A stretch of 64,000 nucleotides of DNA from Tenuibacillus multivorans (GCF_900103915.1 NZ_FNIG01000004.1:186001-250000), one strand, 5' to 3'. Counted from the stretch's first letter, positions 15,188 through 23,754 are shown. The notes: a model not told the origin generated them from the letters alone. Numbers and translations: made by a program.

Positions 15188-16768
15188 ATGAAAAGAGAAG
15201 ATTTAATAGCACCAGATCAGTATAACATCGTATCGGAGTTTGAAAAGTATGCGATGGATGATGGTCGCAAAGCGATTCTCTGGGAGGATGATCAGGGAAA
15301 CAAAAAGGATATTAGCTACATAGACTTAATGAAAAATGCGAATAGAGTTGCGAACGTTTTTACTGAGAGTGGCCTACAAAAAGGGGACAAGGTGCTCATT
15401 ATGATTCCAAGACTGATTGAGGCTTATGAAGTCTATATTGGGGCACTAAAAGCAGGGTTAGTTGTCATCCCTGGTTCTGAAATGTTGCGCTCAAAAGATA
15501 TTGAGTATCGTCTCACACATGGTGAAGCAAAAGCTATTGTTAGTTACCATCCATTTGTTGAAGAGATTGAAAAAGTTGATCGTGTTGCTGACCTTCAGAC
15601 GTTTGTGATGGGTGAAGAACGTGATGGCTGGGAGCATTTAGATACATTTATGCAGCATGTGACAGATGACTTTGAAATGGCGGATACTAACCGCGATGAT
15701 ATGGCATTTTTATCATATACATCGGGTACAACTGGTAATCCTAAAGGTGTTGTTCATACTCATGGTTGGGGATATGCCCATTTGAAAACTTCTGCCTCTA
15801 ATTGGTTAGGCGTAAATGAAGGTGATGTAGTTTGGGCTACAGCAGGACCTGGATGGGCTAAATGGCTATGGAGTCCATTTTTATCGGTTCTTGGCTCGGG
15901 TGCAACGGGGCTTGTTTACTTAGGAAAATTTGATCCAAATAAATATTTGGGGCTTTTACAAGAATATAAGGTTAATGCATTGTGTTGTACGCCAACGGAA
16001 TATCGTTTGATGGCAAAGGTTGACGGTTTAGAGCAATATAATCTCTCGAACCTGCACAGTGCGGTCTCAGCAGGTGAACCGCTAAACCGTGAAGTCATTG
16101 ATATTTTCCGTCGTTATTTTGATGTAACCGTTCGTGATGGTTATGGGCAAACGGAAAATACATTATTAGTTGGAATCACTAAAGACATGGAAGTTCGCCC
16201 AGGGTCAATGGGGCAACCAACGCCAGGGAATACCGTCGACATTATTAATGAAGATGGTGAGCCTTGTGGGCCGGATGAAGTAGGTGACATTGCGGTTCAC
16301 CGCTCTACACCAGCATTGTTTAAAGAATATTATAAAGATCCAGAGCGTACGCATGCAGCTTACCGTGGTGAATACTATTTAACCGGTGATCAAGCGAAAA
16401 AGGATGAGGACGGATACTTTTGGTTTGAGGGCAGGAGTGATGATATTATCATTAGCTCAGGCTATACAATTGGACCGTTTGAAGTTGAGGATGCCTTAGT
16501 GAAGCATTCCGATGTACAGGAATGTGCTGTGGTTGCAAGTCCTGATGAAGTTCGTGGAACGGTTGTCAAAGCATTTATTGTATTAAAGGATGGTGTTGAT
16601 TCAAAACGTGCAGGGTTTGTTGCAGAACTACAAGAACACGTGAAGCATTTGACTGCACCATATAAATACCCTCGTAAGATTGAGTTTATCGACGAACTAC
16701 CGAAAACAACGTCAGGAAAAATCCGTCGTATTGAATTAAGACAACGTGAAAAAGAAGCGGTGAAATAA
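15188..16768 (+). CDS. AMP-forming acyl-CoA synthetase (MbcS/YtcI-like)
   Basis: Activates a short or branched-chain carboxylic acid to its CoA thioester through an acyl-AMP. The ATG at 15188 has GGAGGGG five to eight bases upstream; in-frame codons before it lie in the ribosome site. The 526-residue protein has the P-loop-like motif YTSGTTGNPKGVVHTHG (about 181-197), the A5 motif DGYGQTEN, A7 YYLTGDQAKKDEDGYFWFEGRSDD and the catalytic lysine in PKTTSGKIRR near the C-terminus. It resembles B. subtilis YtcI/MbcS more than acetyl-CoA synthetase AcsA, which is longer by an N-terminal segment. The exact acid is not predictable. Confidence 0.88.
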   Translation: MKREDLIAPDQYNIVSEFEKYAMDDGRKAILWEDDQGNKKDISYIDLMKNANRVANVFTESGLQKGDKVLIMIPRLIEAYEVYIGALKAGLVVIPGSEMLRSKDIEYRLTHGEAKAIVSYHPFVEEIEKVDRVADLQTFVMGEERDGWEHLDTFMQHVTDDFEMADTNRDDMAFLSYTSGTTGNPKGVVHTHGWGYAHLKTSASNWLGVNEGDVVWATAGPGWAKWLWSPFLSVLGSGATGLVYLGKFDPNKYLGLLQEYKVNALCCTPTEYRLMAKVDGLEQYNLSNLHSAVSAGEPLNREVIDIFRRYFDVTVRDGYGQTENTLLVGITKDMEVRPGSMGQPTPGNTVDIINEDGEPCGPDEVGDIAVHRSTPALFKEYYKDPERTHAAYRGEYYLTGDQAKKDEDGYFWFEGRSDDIIISSGYTIGPFEVEDALVKHSDVQECAVVASPDEVRGTVVKAFIVLKDGVDSKRAGFVAELQEHVKHLTAPYKYPRKIEFIDELPKTTSGKIRRIELRQREKEAVK

Positions 16769-16773
16769 AAAGG

Positions 16774-16810
16774 GAGCCATAAAGTGCCGAGCACTTTATG
16801 GCTCTTCTTT
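16774..16810 (+). terminator. Terminator between convergent genes
   Basis: GAGCCATAAAGTGC / GCACTTTATGGCTC, a 14-bp perfect stem with a three-base loop and T run. Its right arm contains the stop codon of the small minus-strand gene at 16796. Confidence 0.9.
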
Positions 16811-16972
16811 TTTGTCTAAAAAATGTTTTAGTTTATCGTCCTTAATCCCTAATTCCTTTTTGATTGTCTTAAGTTCATCGAGAATAATATTCGTATTAAT
16901 CCACGCGGCAATAGAACCAATAATCGCAAAAATCATGACGATAATTATGATGATATTCAGAATAATAATCAC
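16796..16972 (-). CDS. Small one-helix membrane protein, 58 aa
   Basis: An open frame with a hydrophobic N-terminal half (about 20 residues rich in Ile, followed by GSIAAWINTN) and a charged helical tail, LDELKTIKKELGIKDDKLKH. The pattern is typical of genuine small Bacillaceae membrane proteins. The start is uncertain: the GTG at 16972 abuts AGGTGG with no spacing, while in-frame ATT codons 3-9 bases further on have better spacing. The stop codon sits inside the terminator stem shared with the acyl-CoA synthetase gene. No function is known. Confidence 0.55.
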   Translation of the reverse strand: MIIILNIIIIIVMIFAIIGSIAAWINTNIILDELKTIKKELGIKDDKLKHFLDKKEEP

Positions 16973-17096
16973 CCACCTATTAAAATTTTAGGGGAATTAT
17001 ACCATTTATATCACTTATAATCTAACCTGTTGAAATTTTCTATAAATTCCTTACAATAGAAGGTAATTAAAGTAGAAAGGAGTTTTTTATGAATAA

Positions 17097-18128
17097 ATGG
17101 AACTCAAAACATGCGAAATGTCCCCCCACCTTCTTAAACTAGAAGCCCTCATCAAACGTTTTCCGACTAGTAATCCCAAATATGAAATAATAATGGATGT
17201 TTTAAACAGGGAGCGTGCCGGTTTCAACGGAGAGCGACAACTAAAATACCCTTTAAGTAAACTAGACCTTAAGTTTGATCACCTCCATTGTGTACGCCTT
17301 AATTACAACAGTTCTTTCTTCCAAATGGATGCACTCCTAATCACGCCACGTTTTATCCTTATTATCGAAGTAAAAAATTACCGTGACGAGGTCATTTTTA
17401 AAGAATTTGATCAGGTTTTACATCGGGACAAAGTTTATCAAGACCCCGTTTCACAAGTAGAGGAACAAAAGTATCAATTGGAGATGTGGTTACAGATGAA
17501 CGGCTTCACCCAAATCCCCGTTGAGACGGTCGTTGTGATGGTTAACCCTCGAGTGCTGTTAAAAACTTCTTCAGAGAATACCATTCATCAAGAGAAAGTG
17601 GTCACCCTTCCCCGACTTGCTAGTAAAATCAGAGAGATATCCAATCAGTTTCCTCATGAGTATTTAAAAATTAGCGAGATGAAACAACTAGGACAATTAA
17701 TTCTAGACGCTCATACCGATTACATCCCAGATATTTTAAAGCTGTATAAAATTAATGCTCATGAGTTAATGCCTGGGTTTATTTGCCCGCAGTGCGGAAT
17801 TTTAGGCATGAAAATGTATAAAAAGAGATTGGAATGTCCAACTTGCGGCCTTCGTTCAGCAGATGCATTTATGACAGCTTTAAAGGATTATTTTTTGTTA
17901 GTCGGGCGAGAGATTACGAACGGTGAATTTAGAAGGTTTACAGGGGTTGAGTCAACTAACACCGCTAAAGGGATGTTAACCAGAGCCGATCTTACTAAAA
18001 AAGGAAAGGGAAGGCATACTAAGTATTTGTTGAACTTTAATTATGAGAGAGACTTTGATTACCTGAAGAACACCGATAGAATTCAGAAAACCACCGATAG
18101 AATTCAGAAAAACACCGATAGAAAGTGA
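17097..18128 (+). CDS. NERD domain protein with zinc-ribbon and repeat-encoded C-terminus
   Basis: The ATG at 17097 gives MELKTCEMSPHLLKLEALIKRFP, the usual opening of this Bacillaceae family. Residues 35-150 form the nuclease-related (NERD) domain, with MDALLITPRFILIIEVKNY holding the PD-(D/E)xK-like D and ExK residues. Two CxxC pairs (CPQCGILGMKMYKKRLECPTC, about 231-251, quoted as CPQC and CPTC) form a zinc ribbon, followed by an HRDC/winged-helix-like region. The last residues are DRIQK heptads encoded by the 21-bp repeat that continues beyond the stop. A 17-codon overlapping frame with a better-spaced ribosome site begins at 17089. Function probably in nucleic acid processing; not established. 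Confidence 0.8.
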   Translation: MELKTCEMSPHLLKLEALIKRFPTSNPKYEIIMDVLNRERAGFNGERQLKYPLSKLDLKFDHLHCVRLNYNSSFFQMDALLITPRFILIIEVKNYRDEVIFKEFDQVLHRDKVYQDPVSQVEEQKYQLEMWLQMNGFTQIPVETVVVMVNPRVLLKTSSENTIHQEKVVTLPRLASKIREISNQFPHEYLKISEMKQLGQLILDAHTDYIPDILKLYKINAHELMPGFICPQCGILGMKMYKKRLECPTCGLRSADAFMTALKDYFLLVGREITNGEFRRFTGVESTNTAKGMLTRADLTKKGKGRHTKYLLNFNYERDFDYLKNTDRIQKTTDRIQKNTDRK

Positions 18129-18234
18129 AGATACACCGATAGAATTCAGAGAAACACCGATAGAAAGTGAAGATACACCGATAGAATTCGGAAAACCACC
18201 GATAGAAAGTGAAGATACACCGATAGTGAACGGA
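18068..18234 (+). repeat. 21-bp tandem repeat, about eight copies, crossing the 3' end of the NERD gene
   Basis: Each unit starts (A/C)ACACCGATAGAA or close to it. Two subtypes, ending TTCAGAAA and AGTGAAGAT, partly alternate. Because 21 bases equal seven codons, the first three units add DRIQK heptads to the NERD protein, and the stop (18126-18128) is made by a variant unit. The remaining five units are untranslated. There are no unique spacers, so this is not a CRISPR array. Confidence 0.9.
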
Positions 18235-18239
18235 CAAAT

Positions 18240-18270
18240 AATCCCTTCCCATTCAAAATGAGAAGGGATT
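18240..18270 (+). terminator. Terminator between convergent genes
   Basis: AATCCCTTC...GAAGGGATT with a few internal pairs more (CATT/AATG), directly after the repeat array and before the phosphoesterase stop. Confidence 0.75.
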
Positions 18271-18274
18271 AAAT

Positions 18275-19357
18275 TTATTTAAAGCATCCATCAGGCACCC
18301 ACCCAACGTCTCCATCCACATTCTTAATCAGAAAGTAGCCAGCGCAGTTATCATCTATAATCCAAACTTGATCACCGGCTTCAACGGAAAGGAAGGTCGT
18401 GCTGAGGTCGCTTTTGCACATTGTTTTTCCATCGCTTTCAATAAGATACTCGTTTTTAATCCATTGTTGTATGCCTAATTTTTCATTCTGGCAGAGCGTA
18501 AAAAATTTTTCCTCTTTTATAATATTCATGTCATAGTTCGGATAGGTTACGTTCCCTTTTCGATCCTCGGATGGTAAGTGATCTTTCTGTATATAGGCTC
18601 CATCTCTCAAGGAATCGACATATGTATAGGAATAATTTCCATTTTCGATGATGAGCGCATTAAGCTGACCATCACGCTTAATTCTATTCCCTCCATCTAA
18701 TGCAATGACTCGTTGTTCATAGTCAATAATCGGATTGTTCGAACTTATTTGATTGGCGCGGTAATTGGCGACTGGCCAGTGACCGACGATGACTATCTTA
18801 TCTTCCTTGTGTCCTTTTTCATAAAAAGCAGGTACATATAATGCTGTAGGTTCATCGGTTTGTTCGAGTGTTTCATTTAATCCAGCATGAATAATGATAT
18901 ATTCATCGGTTTCATACGCAGTTGGTAAGGAATCAAGCCATTCTATTTCATTTTTAAAATGGTTTAAATAATACGTCCCTAACTCCTCTAAATTCTGAAA
19001 ATCATGAAGTGACTTACCGTGGTACTCCAACATTTCGTTGAGGACTGATTCTTTTCGGCTTTCCATATAGTTATAAATTCCCTCATGCCCTTCAAAAACA
19101 TAGCGGTGAATGACATCACAGTTGCCTTTTGTCAAATAGACACGTTCAGAATTTAAGCTCATCTGTTTAACATAGTGAACGACCTCTAGACTGTTATGAC
19201 CCTTTTCACATAGGTCACCATTAATGAATAAATAATCCTCATTCGTGTAATGTACGTCACTTAATAATTGTTTAAATAAATCCAAGCTAGCGTGAATATC
19301 TGAAATTACAATGATGCGCCTGTTTTTGTCTAAATTTAACTTTCTAACATCAATCAT
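18275..19357 (-). CDS. Metallophosphoesterase (PPP-type) with C-terminal SH3-like domain
   Basis: A 360-residue calcineurin-like phosphoesterase. Metal-binding motifs appear in order: VISDIHAS (residues 17-24, D and H), INGDLCEKG (45-53), TKGNCD (76-81), HAG (near 157) and GHWPVANY (near 193). The order and spacing are those of serine/threonine protein phosphatases and Ap4A hydrolases. The last 45 residues (SVEAGDQVWIIDDN ... GDVGWVPDGCF) look like an SH3 fold. The ATG at 19357 is followed by MIDVRKLNLDKNRRI. Monocistronic. The substrate could be a phosphoprotein or dinucleotide; nothing in context decides it. Confidence 0.82.
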   Translation of the reverse strand: MIDVRKLNLDKNRRIIVISDIHASLDLFKQLLSDVHYTNEDYLFINGDLCEKGHNSLEVVHYVKQMSLNSERVYLTKGNCDVIHRYVFEGHEGIYNYMESRKESVLNEMLEYHGKSLHDFQNLEELGTYYLNHFKNEIEWLDSLPTAYETDEYIIIHAGLNETLEQTDEPTALYVPAFYEKGHKEDKIVIVGHWPVANYRANQISSNNPIIDYEQRVIALDGGNRIKRDGQLNALIIENGNYSYTYVDSLRDGAYIQKDHLPSEDRKGNVTYPNYDMNIIKEEKFFTLCQNEKLGIQQWIKNEYLIESDGKTMCKSDLSTTFLSVEAGDQVWIIDDNCAGYFLIKNVDGDVGWVPDGCFK

Positions 19358-19393
19358 TCCTATTCCCCCAATAAAATCCCCTTAATAACATTA

Positions 19394-20281
19394 TTAATGA
19401 TATGGATTGACGTGAACATATACGTCTTGGACTTCTTCATGCTCGTCCATTAGTTGTTCTTTGAGGTTGGCTGCGATACTGTGCCCTTCGTCGACTGTAA
19501 TTTCAGGGTCAACGCTAATTTTCACATCGATGATAACGTAGGAACCATGTGTTCGAGCATTCAGTGTATCAATACGTTTAACGCCTTCGACTGTCAAGGT
19601 TGATTGTTCAAAGTTTTTCGTTTCTTCTTCATCTAAAACGGTTTCAAGAGTGACGTTTACAGCTTCTTGCCCTAGCTTAAAACCCATCCACATGACAAGG
19701 ACGGCGATTAGGCTTCCAGCAACTGGGTCAAAATATTGTAAAGCAGGTATACCGTAATGACTACCGGCAATTGATATACCAATACCGGCTAGGGCGATCA
19801 CAGATGAAAGCGAATCAGAACGATGGTGCCACGCATCAGCTATGATAGCGGGGCTGTTAATTTTATGACCTAAGCGGTATTTATATTGAAATAAAGCTTC
19901 TTTGACGATAATGGAAAAAATGACGACATATAACGCATTGATACTTGTATCCTGGGTGTTATGCTGCCAAATAGACTGAATCGCATCTAATAAAATTTCA
20001 AATCCGACAATGATTAATAAGATGGAAACGATTAAAGTTGCGATGTTTTCTGCTTTACCGTGACCATAAGGGTGCTCGGGGTCGGGTGGTTTTCTAGCTG
20101 CACGAATGCCGATAAGAACAGCAAATGAGCTCACGACATCGGAAGCTGAGTGGAAAGCATCAGCGATTAAAGCTTTACTGTTTGTAAAAACGCCAGCAAT
20201 ACCTTTGATGATGGCAAGCAAAAGATTCGCAACAATCCCCAGTATGGATGCGAATTGTGCTTTTACATAACGTTGATTCAT
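19394..20281 (-). CDS. Cation diffusion facilitator (CDF) metal exporter
   Basis: A 295-residue protein with six membrane helices and a C-terminal cytoplasmic ferredoxin-like domain. The two metal sites of the family are visible: ADAFHSASD (about 41-49) and ADAWHHRSD (about 147-155), each with an H-x3-D pattern. It also has the histidine-containing loop PPDPEHPYGHGKAE (about 67-80). It exports a divalent metal in exchange for protons. Similar Bacillus proteins (YeaB/MneS, YdfM/MneP) export manganese, and others zinc or iron; the metal is not assigned here. The last residues, DVYVHVNPYH, are typical. Confidence 0.9.
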   Translation of the reverse strand: MNQRYVKAQFASILGIVANLLLAIIKGIAGVFTNSKALIADAFHSASDVVSSFAVLIGIRAARKPPDPEHPYGHGKAENIATLIVSILLIIVGFEILLDAIQSIWQHNTQDTSINALYVVIFSIIVKEALFQYKYRLGHKINSPAIIADAWHHRSDSLSSVIALAGIGISIAGSHYGIPALQYFDPVAGSLIAVLVMWMGFKLGQEAVNVTLETVLDEEETKNFEQSTLTVEGVKRIDTLNARTHGSYVIIDVKISVDPEITVDEGHSIAANLKEQLMDEHEEVQDVYVHVNPYH

Positions 20282-20479
20282 AACAAAAACCTTCTTTTTC
20301 TAGGTACTCATAAGTCGATTTGGTAATTTCTATCTTAACAATAAAGATCTTCTCGGTCTATTCATTTTACACAAACGAAACATTTCCACTTTTCATCATA
20401 TAATTCACCATAGGCTAATTTTTTGTTTAGTTAATGATTTATACGACTGAGAGTTTTTTTAGAAGGAGATGAAAAACAT

Positions 20480-22327
20480 ATGTGTGGCATTACCGGATGG
20501 ATTGAATGGAATGGGGTTAACCAACAAGAGCATCACCATGTACTTAAAGAAATGACGAATCAGTTAGTCAAAAGGGGCACAGATGATGAAGGTTATTATT
20601 TCAATCAGCATGTAGCTTTCGGACATCGACGGCTAGCTGTTATTGATGTTGAAAATGGAAGGCAGCCCATGGTTGTCAATCATGTCGGTCATACTTATAC
20701 GATTATTTATAATGGTGAGTTATATAATACAGAAGCATTAAGAAAAGAGTTGATGAGGCAAGGTTTTCGATTTCGAACTACATGCGATACCGAGGTTCTC
20801 TTAAATGCTTATGTGCATTGGGGTTCTGATTGTTTACATTATTTAAACGGTATTTATGCCTTTGCAATTTGGGATGATCAACAAGAGAGCATCTTTATCG
20901 CTAGGGACCGTCTTGGAGTTAAGCCATTATTTTATGCTGAAGTAGATAAAAAAGTCATCTTCGGATCCGAAATTAAAGCCATTTTAAAACATCCTGATGT
21001 AGAGCCGGTTGTTGAACGGGATGGTTTAGCGGAAGTGTTTGGATTAGGACCTTCACGTACGCCTGGACACGGGATTTTTGCTCAAATTCAAGAGCTACGA
21101 GCCGGCCATGCTATGATTGTTAGTCCTAAAGGGTTAAAAAAATGGCGCTACTGGAATGTTAAAAGTGAAGAACATACCGATAGTTTTGATGAAACGGTTG
21201 AAAAGGTGAAAGCCTTATTCATTGATGCTGTTGAGCGACAATTAGTTTCGGATGTACCCCTTTCAACATTTCTTTCTGGAGGAGTCGATTCAAGCGCCAT
21301 TACAGCGATTGCTGCTAATCATTTTAAAATAAACGGTAAAGGACAGCTGCCAACATTTTCGATTGATTATAAAGGAAATGACCAATACTTCGAAAAAAGT
21401 GATTATCAACCAACAACAGACAGTGACTTTATCAAGGTGATGTCAAAGCAATTCGATACGGACCATTCCGATTGTGTGATTAATGAAGAAGATTTATTTG
21501 AACTGTTGAAAGAATCTGTTATACTACGGGACCAACCAGGAATGGCTGATGTAGATTCATCTTTACTATGGTTCTGCAGAAAAATAAAAGAAAAAACAAC
21601 TGTTAGTTTATCTGGTGAATGTGCGGATGAAATTTTTGGTGGATATCCTTGGTTTCATAATCCAGAATCGAATGGAGACAATGGATTTCCGTGGATACGA
21701 TCACTTGATTATCGTGAGGATCTTCTATTACCAGATTGGAAGAAAAAATTAAATCTGAAAGACTACGTTTATCACCGTTATCAGGAAACAATTGAAGAAA
21801 CACCCCTATTAGATGGTGAAAGTGAAATCGATCAAAAACGCCGTCAAATGTTTTATTTGAATATGCATTGGTTTATGACACAGCTTTTAGATCGTAAGGA
21901 CCGAATGAGTATGGGAGCAACTCTCGAAGTTCGGGTACCGTTTGCCGATCATAAATTAGTTGAATACGTATGGAATGTACCTTGGGAGATGAAAAACGTT
22001 GGTGGTCATGAAAAAGGCTTACTACGAAAAGCATTAGAGGGTACCTTACCGAATGAAATTTTGTATCGAAAGAAAAACCCTTACCCAAAAACGTTCCAAC
22101 CTCAATATACAAAACTTGTTATGAATTGGATGAATGATATTTTACAAGACCCTAACAGTCGTTTGTTTGAATTATTAGCGAAGGATAAAGTCAAACAATT
22201 AGTTGACTCGGAGGGGGGTATATTTAAAGAGCCATGGTACGGCCAGTTAATGAAAGGACCACAGTTAATCGCCCATTTATGCCAAATCGATTATTGGATG
22301 AGACAATATGATATTAAAATAAAGTAG
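20480..22327 (+). CDS. asnB: Asparagine synthase (glutamine-hydrolysing)
   Basis: Makes asparagine from aspartate, glutamine and ATP. The 615-residue protein starts MCGITGWIEW, with Cys2 as the nucleophile of the N-terminal glutaminase domain (residues 1-200; RLAVID and NGELYN motifs present). The synthetase half has the PP-loop SGGVDSS (about 266-272). Its length and start are closest to AsnO (YisO) of B. subtilis, which is used during sporulation; the AsnB symbol is generic. ATG 20480 follows AGAAGGAGATG. About 200 bases upstream contain no T-box or other riboswitch that I can recognise. Confidence 0.93.
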   Translation: MCGITGWIEWNGVNQQEHHHVLKEMTNQLVKRGTDDEGYYFNQHVAFGHRRLAVIDVENGRQPMVVNHVGHTYTIIYNGELYNTEALRKELMRQGFRFRTTCDTEVLLNAYVHWGSDCLHYLNGIYAFAIWDDQQESIFIARDRLGVKPLFYAEVDKKVIFGSEIKAILKHPDVEPVVERDGLAEVFGLGPSRTPGHGIFAQIQELRAGHAMIVSPKGLKKWRYWNVKSEEHTDSFDETVEKVKALFIDAVERQLVSDVPLSTFLSGGVDSSAITAIAANHFKINGKGQLPTFSIDYKGNDQYFEKSDYQPTTDSDFIKVMSKQFDTDHSDCVINEEDLFELLKESVILRDQPGMADVDSSLLWFCRKIKEKTTVSLSGECADEIFGGYPWFHNPESNGDNGFPWIRSLDYREDLLLPDWKKKLNLKDYVYHRYQETIEETPLLDGESEIDQKRRQMFYLNMHWFMTQLLDRKDRMSMGATLEVRVPFADHKLVEYVWNVPWEMKNVGGHEKGLLRKALEGTLPNEILYRKKNPYPKTFQPQYTKLVMNWMNDILQDPNSRLFELLAKDKVKQLVDSEGGIFKEPWYGQLMKGPQLIAHLCQIDYWMRQYDIKIK

Positions 22328-22352
22328 GGGAGATTAATTCTCACCCTACTTT
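22321..22352 (+). terminator. Terminator after asparagine synthase
   Basis: AAAGTAGGG / CCCTACTTT with a 14-base loop and T-rich tail. The left arm includes the stop codon. Confidence 0.8.
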
Positions 22353-22437
22353 ATTTTATTTTTGAGGAGGAAAAGACTTTTTCCATAATTATGTGTAATA
22401 AGATAAACTAAAAATATAAGTTTTTTGGGGTGAGGAT

Positions 22438-23013
22438 ATGCGTAATAATCAATTGAAAAAGTATTTTTTTATAGTTGCCATTGGTCTTCTAGGATTTTTT
22501 ATTATACATACAGTTGTTATTACGATTGATGGTTTAAATGATGAACTTGAAAAAGTAGACGTCGCTGTCGTGTTGGGAAATAAAGTTGAATTGGATGGTC
22601 AGCCATCAGAACGATTGGCAGCGAGACTCGATAAAGCTATTGGGCTCTACAAAGAAGGTTATTTTGAACAAATCATTGTCAGTGGCGGCATTGGTCAGGA
22701 AGGCTTTGATGAAGCTGAGGTTATGAAAGAATACCTGATTGAAAAAGGTATTCCAGAGCAATATATTACAACGGATTTGAGTGGGTACAACACGGCGATG
22801 ACGGCGAAAAATACTAAGGTAATTATAGGCAATCAAGGTTACCAATCAGCCATGATTATTACGCAATTCTTTCATATTTCTAGAACGAAACTCGCTTTCC
22901 ACCAAGCAGGAATTAAACATGTTTACTCAGCACATGCTGAATACTTTGAGCTTCGCGATCTTTATTCGACAGTTCGGGAATTCCCTGCCTATTATAAATA
23001 TTTATTTGATTAG
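22438..23013 (+). CDS. YdcF/SanA (DUF218, ElyC) family membrane-anchored protein
   Basis: A 191-residue protein with one N-terminal membrane helix (residues 10-30) and an extracytoplasmic DUF218 domain. The family motifs are VAVVLGNKVELDGQPSERLAARLDKAI (about 42-68; quoted as VVLGNKVE and RLAARLDKA), IIVSGGIGQEG (about 80-90) and TAMTAKNTKVI with the later TQFFHISRTKLAF. E. coli relatives (SanA, ElyC) act in envelope maintenance. ATG 22438 follows GGGGTGAGGAT. Monocistronic. The catalytic activity of the family is unknown. Confidence 0.88.
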   Translation: MRNNQLKKYFFIVAIGLLGFFIIHTVVITIDGLNDELEKVDVAVVLGNKVELDGQPSERLAARLDKAIGLYKEGYFEQIIVSGGIGQEGFDEAEVMKEYLIEKGIPEQYITTDLSGYNTAMTAKNTKVIIGNQGYQSAMIITQFFHISRTKLAFHQAGIKHVYSAHAEYFELRDLYSTVREFPAYYKYLFD

Positions 23014-23021
23014 TGATGCTT

Positions 23022-23049
23022 AAGTCGTTCAAACGGCTTGCACTTTTTT
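23022..23049 (+). terminator. Terminator after the YdcF-family gene
   Basis: AAGTCGT / ACGGCTT stem with G-U pair, followed by a T run. Confidence 0.65.
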
Positions 23050-23100
23050 AATAAAAAAACCATTGAAATCTTAATGTAAAAATTAAGACTAGAATTGTAG

Positions 23101-23253
23101 GACAAGCATCCCAATACATTAATTTTCCAACTTATATCATGAGTCTATCGATGCTTGTCATGTTATGAAAATATTAAGTTATTTACAGGTTCATAACATC
23201 CGTTATTTTGTGTTTAGCACCGGGTATATGGTTATTGCAACGTCATGTTGCAA
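23101..23253 (+). other. Three consecutive inverted repeats upstream of the acidic lipoprotein gene
   Basis: Perfect arms GACAAGCATC/GATGCTTGTC (23101-23110, 23150-23159), ATGTTATGAA/TTCATAACAT (23160-23169, 23190-23199) and TTGCAAC/GTTGCAA (23235-23241, 23247-23253). Each arm pair could form an RNA stem. There is no open frame of note here. It may be a structured leader, a small RNA or a set of regulator sites. Confidence 0.5.
23202..23227 (+). promoter_or_regulatory. SigB-like promoter candidate
   Basis: GTTATT, a 14-base spacer and GGGTAT. The -10 is the perfect general-stress consensus, while the -35 shares only GTT. It lies about 58 bases before the acidic lipoprotein ATG. Confidence 0.35.
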
Positions 23254-23284
23254 GTCTTACAGATAAGAAAAGGAGTGTTTTAGC

Positions 23285-23581
23285 ATGAGAAAATTGTTAC
23301 TTAGCTCATTACTTGTTGGTGCAGGTTTCTTAGCTGCATGCGGCGGTGGTGAAGAACAACCTGAAGATCCAACAACCGGTGTAGAAGAAGACGGAGGAGG
23401 AAATGAAGACGGTTCGACTGAAGATGGCGACATGAGTGGCGATACTTCAGGTGAAGATGATGCCACAAGTGGTGGCACAGGCAATTCTGATGACAGCATG
23501 ACAGGTGATGGTGATGATTCAATGGGTGGTGACGACTCAACTGATAGTGGATTATCAGATGACGAAGATTCAGAGCAGTAA
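23285..23581 (+). CDS. Highly acidic low-complexity lipoprotein, 98 aa
   Basis: The signal peptide MRKLLLSSLLVGAGFLAAC ends in lipobox LAAC (Cys19). The mature part consists almost only of Asp, Glu, Gly, Ser and Thr, with four Met and no aromatic or basic residues. It is predicted to be disordered and strongly negative at the outer membrane face. AAAAGGAGTG precedes the ATG. There is no recognised domain. Roles such as cation binding or wall spacing are only conceivable. A terminator follows after about 60 bases. Confidence 0.75.
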   Translation: MRKLLLSSLLVGAGFLAACGGGEEQPEDPTTGVEEDGGGNEDGSTEDGDMSGDTSGEDDATSGGTGNSDDSMTGDGDDSMGGDDSTDSGLSDDEDSEQ

Positions 23582-23644
23582 ATAAAAAGATAGCAGTTTA
23601 TTCAATACAAGCATAAACTCCCCCTTAATAAATAATAGATAGGA

Positions 23645-23684
23645 GGCCCCTATGGCTCTATGAGAGTCTTAGGGGTCTTTTTTT
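23645..23684 (+). terminator. Terminator between the acidic lipoprotein and the ABC importer
   Basis: GGCCCCTA / TAGGGGTC stem with a second inner stem CTCT/AGAG and a run of seven T. I checked for a riboswitch in front of it and found none recognisable. Confidence 0.8.
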
Positions 23685-23754
23685 ATACAAAAAATTCAGT
23701 ACAGGCACGGATAAACGCCCAATGCATAGAATGAAGCGTAGAGGTGATAGAGCT

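Noticed and set aside
18068-18234. CRISPR array
   Set aside because: Units are directly adjacent with no unique spacers, and no cas gene is in the window.
18037-18252. Minus-strand open frame rich in FYRC and FSEFYR repeats
   Set aside because: It is only the reverse reading of the 21-bp repeat array and has no ribosome site.
20282-20479. T-box leader before asparagine synthase
   Set aside because: No T-box sequence or specifier structure is visible, and no terminator precedes the gene.
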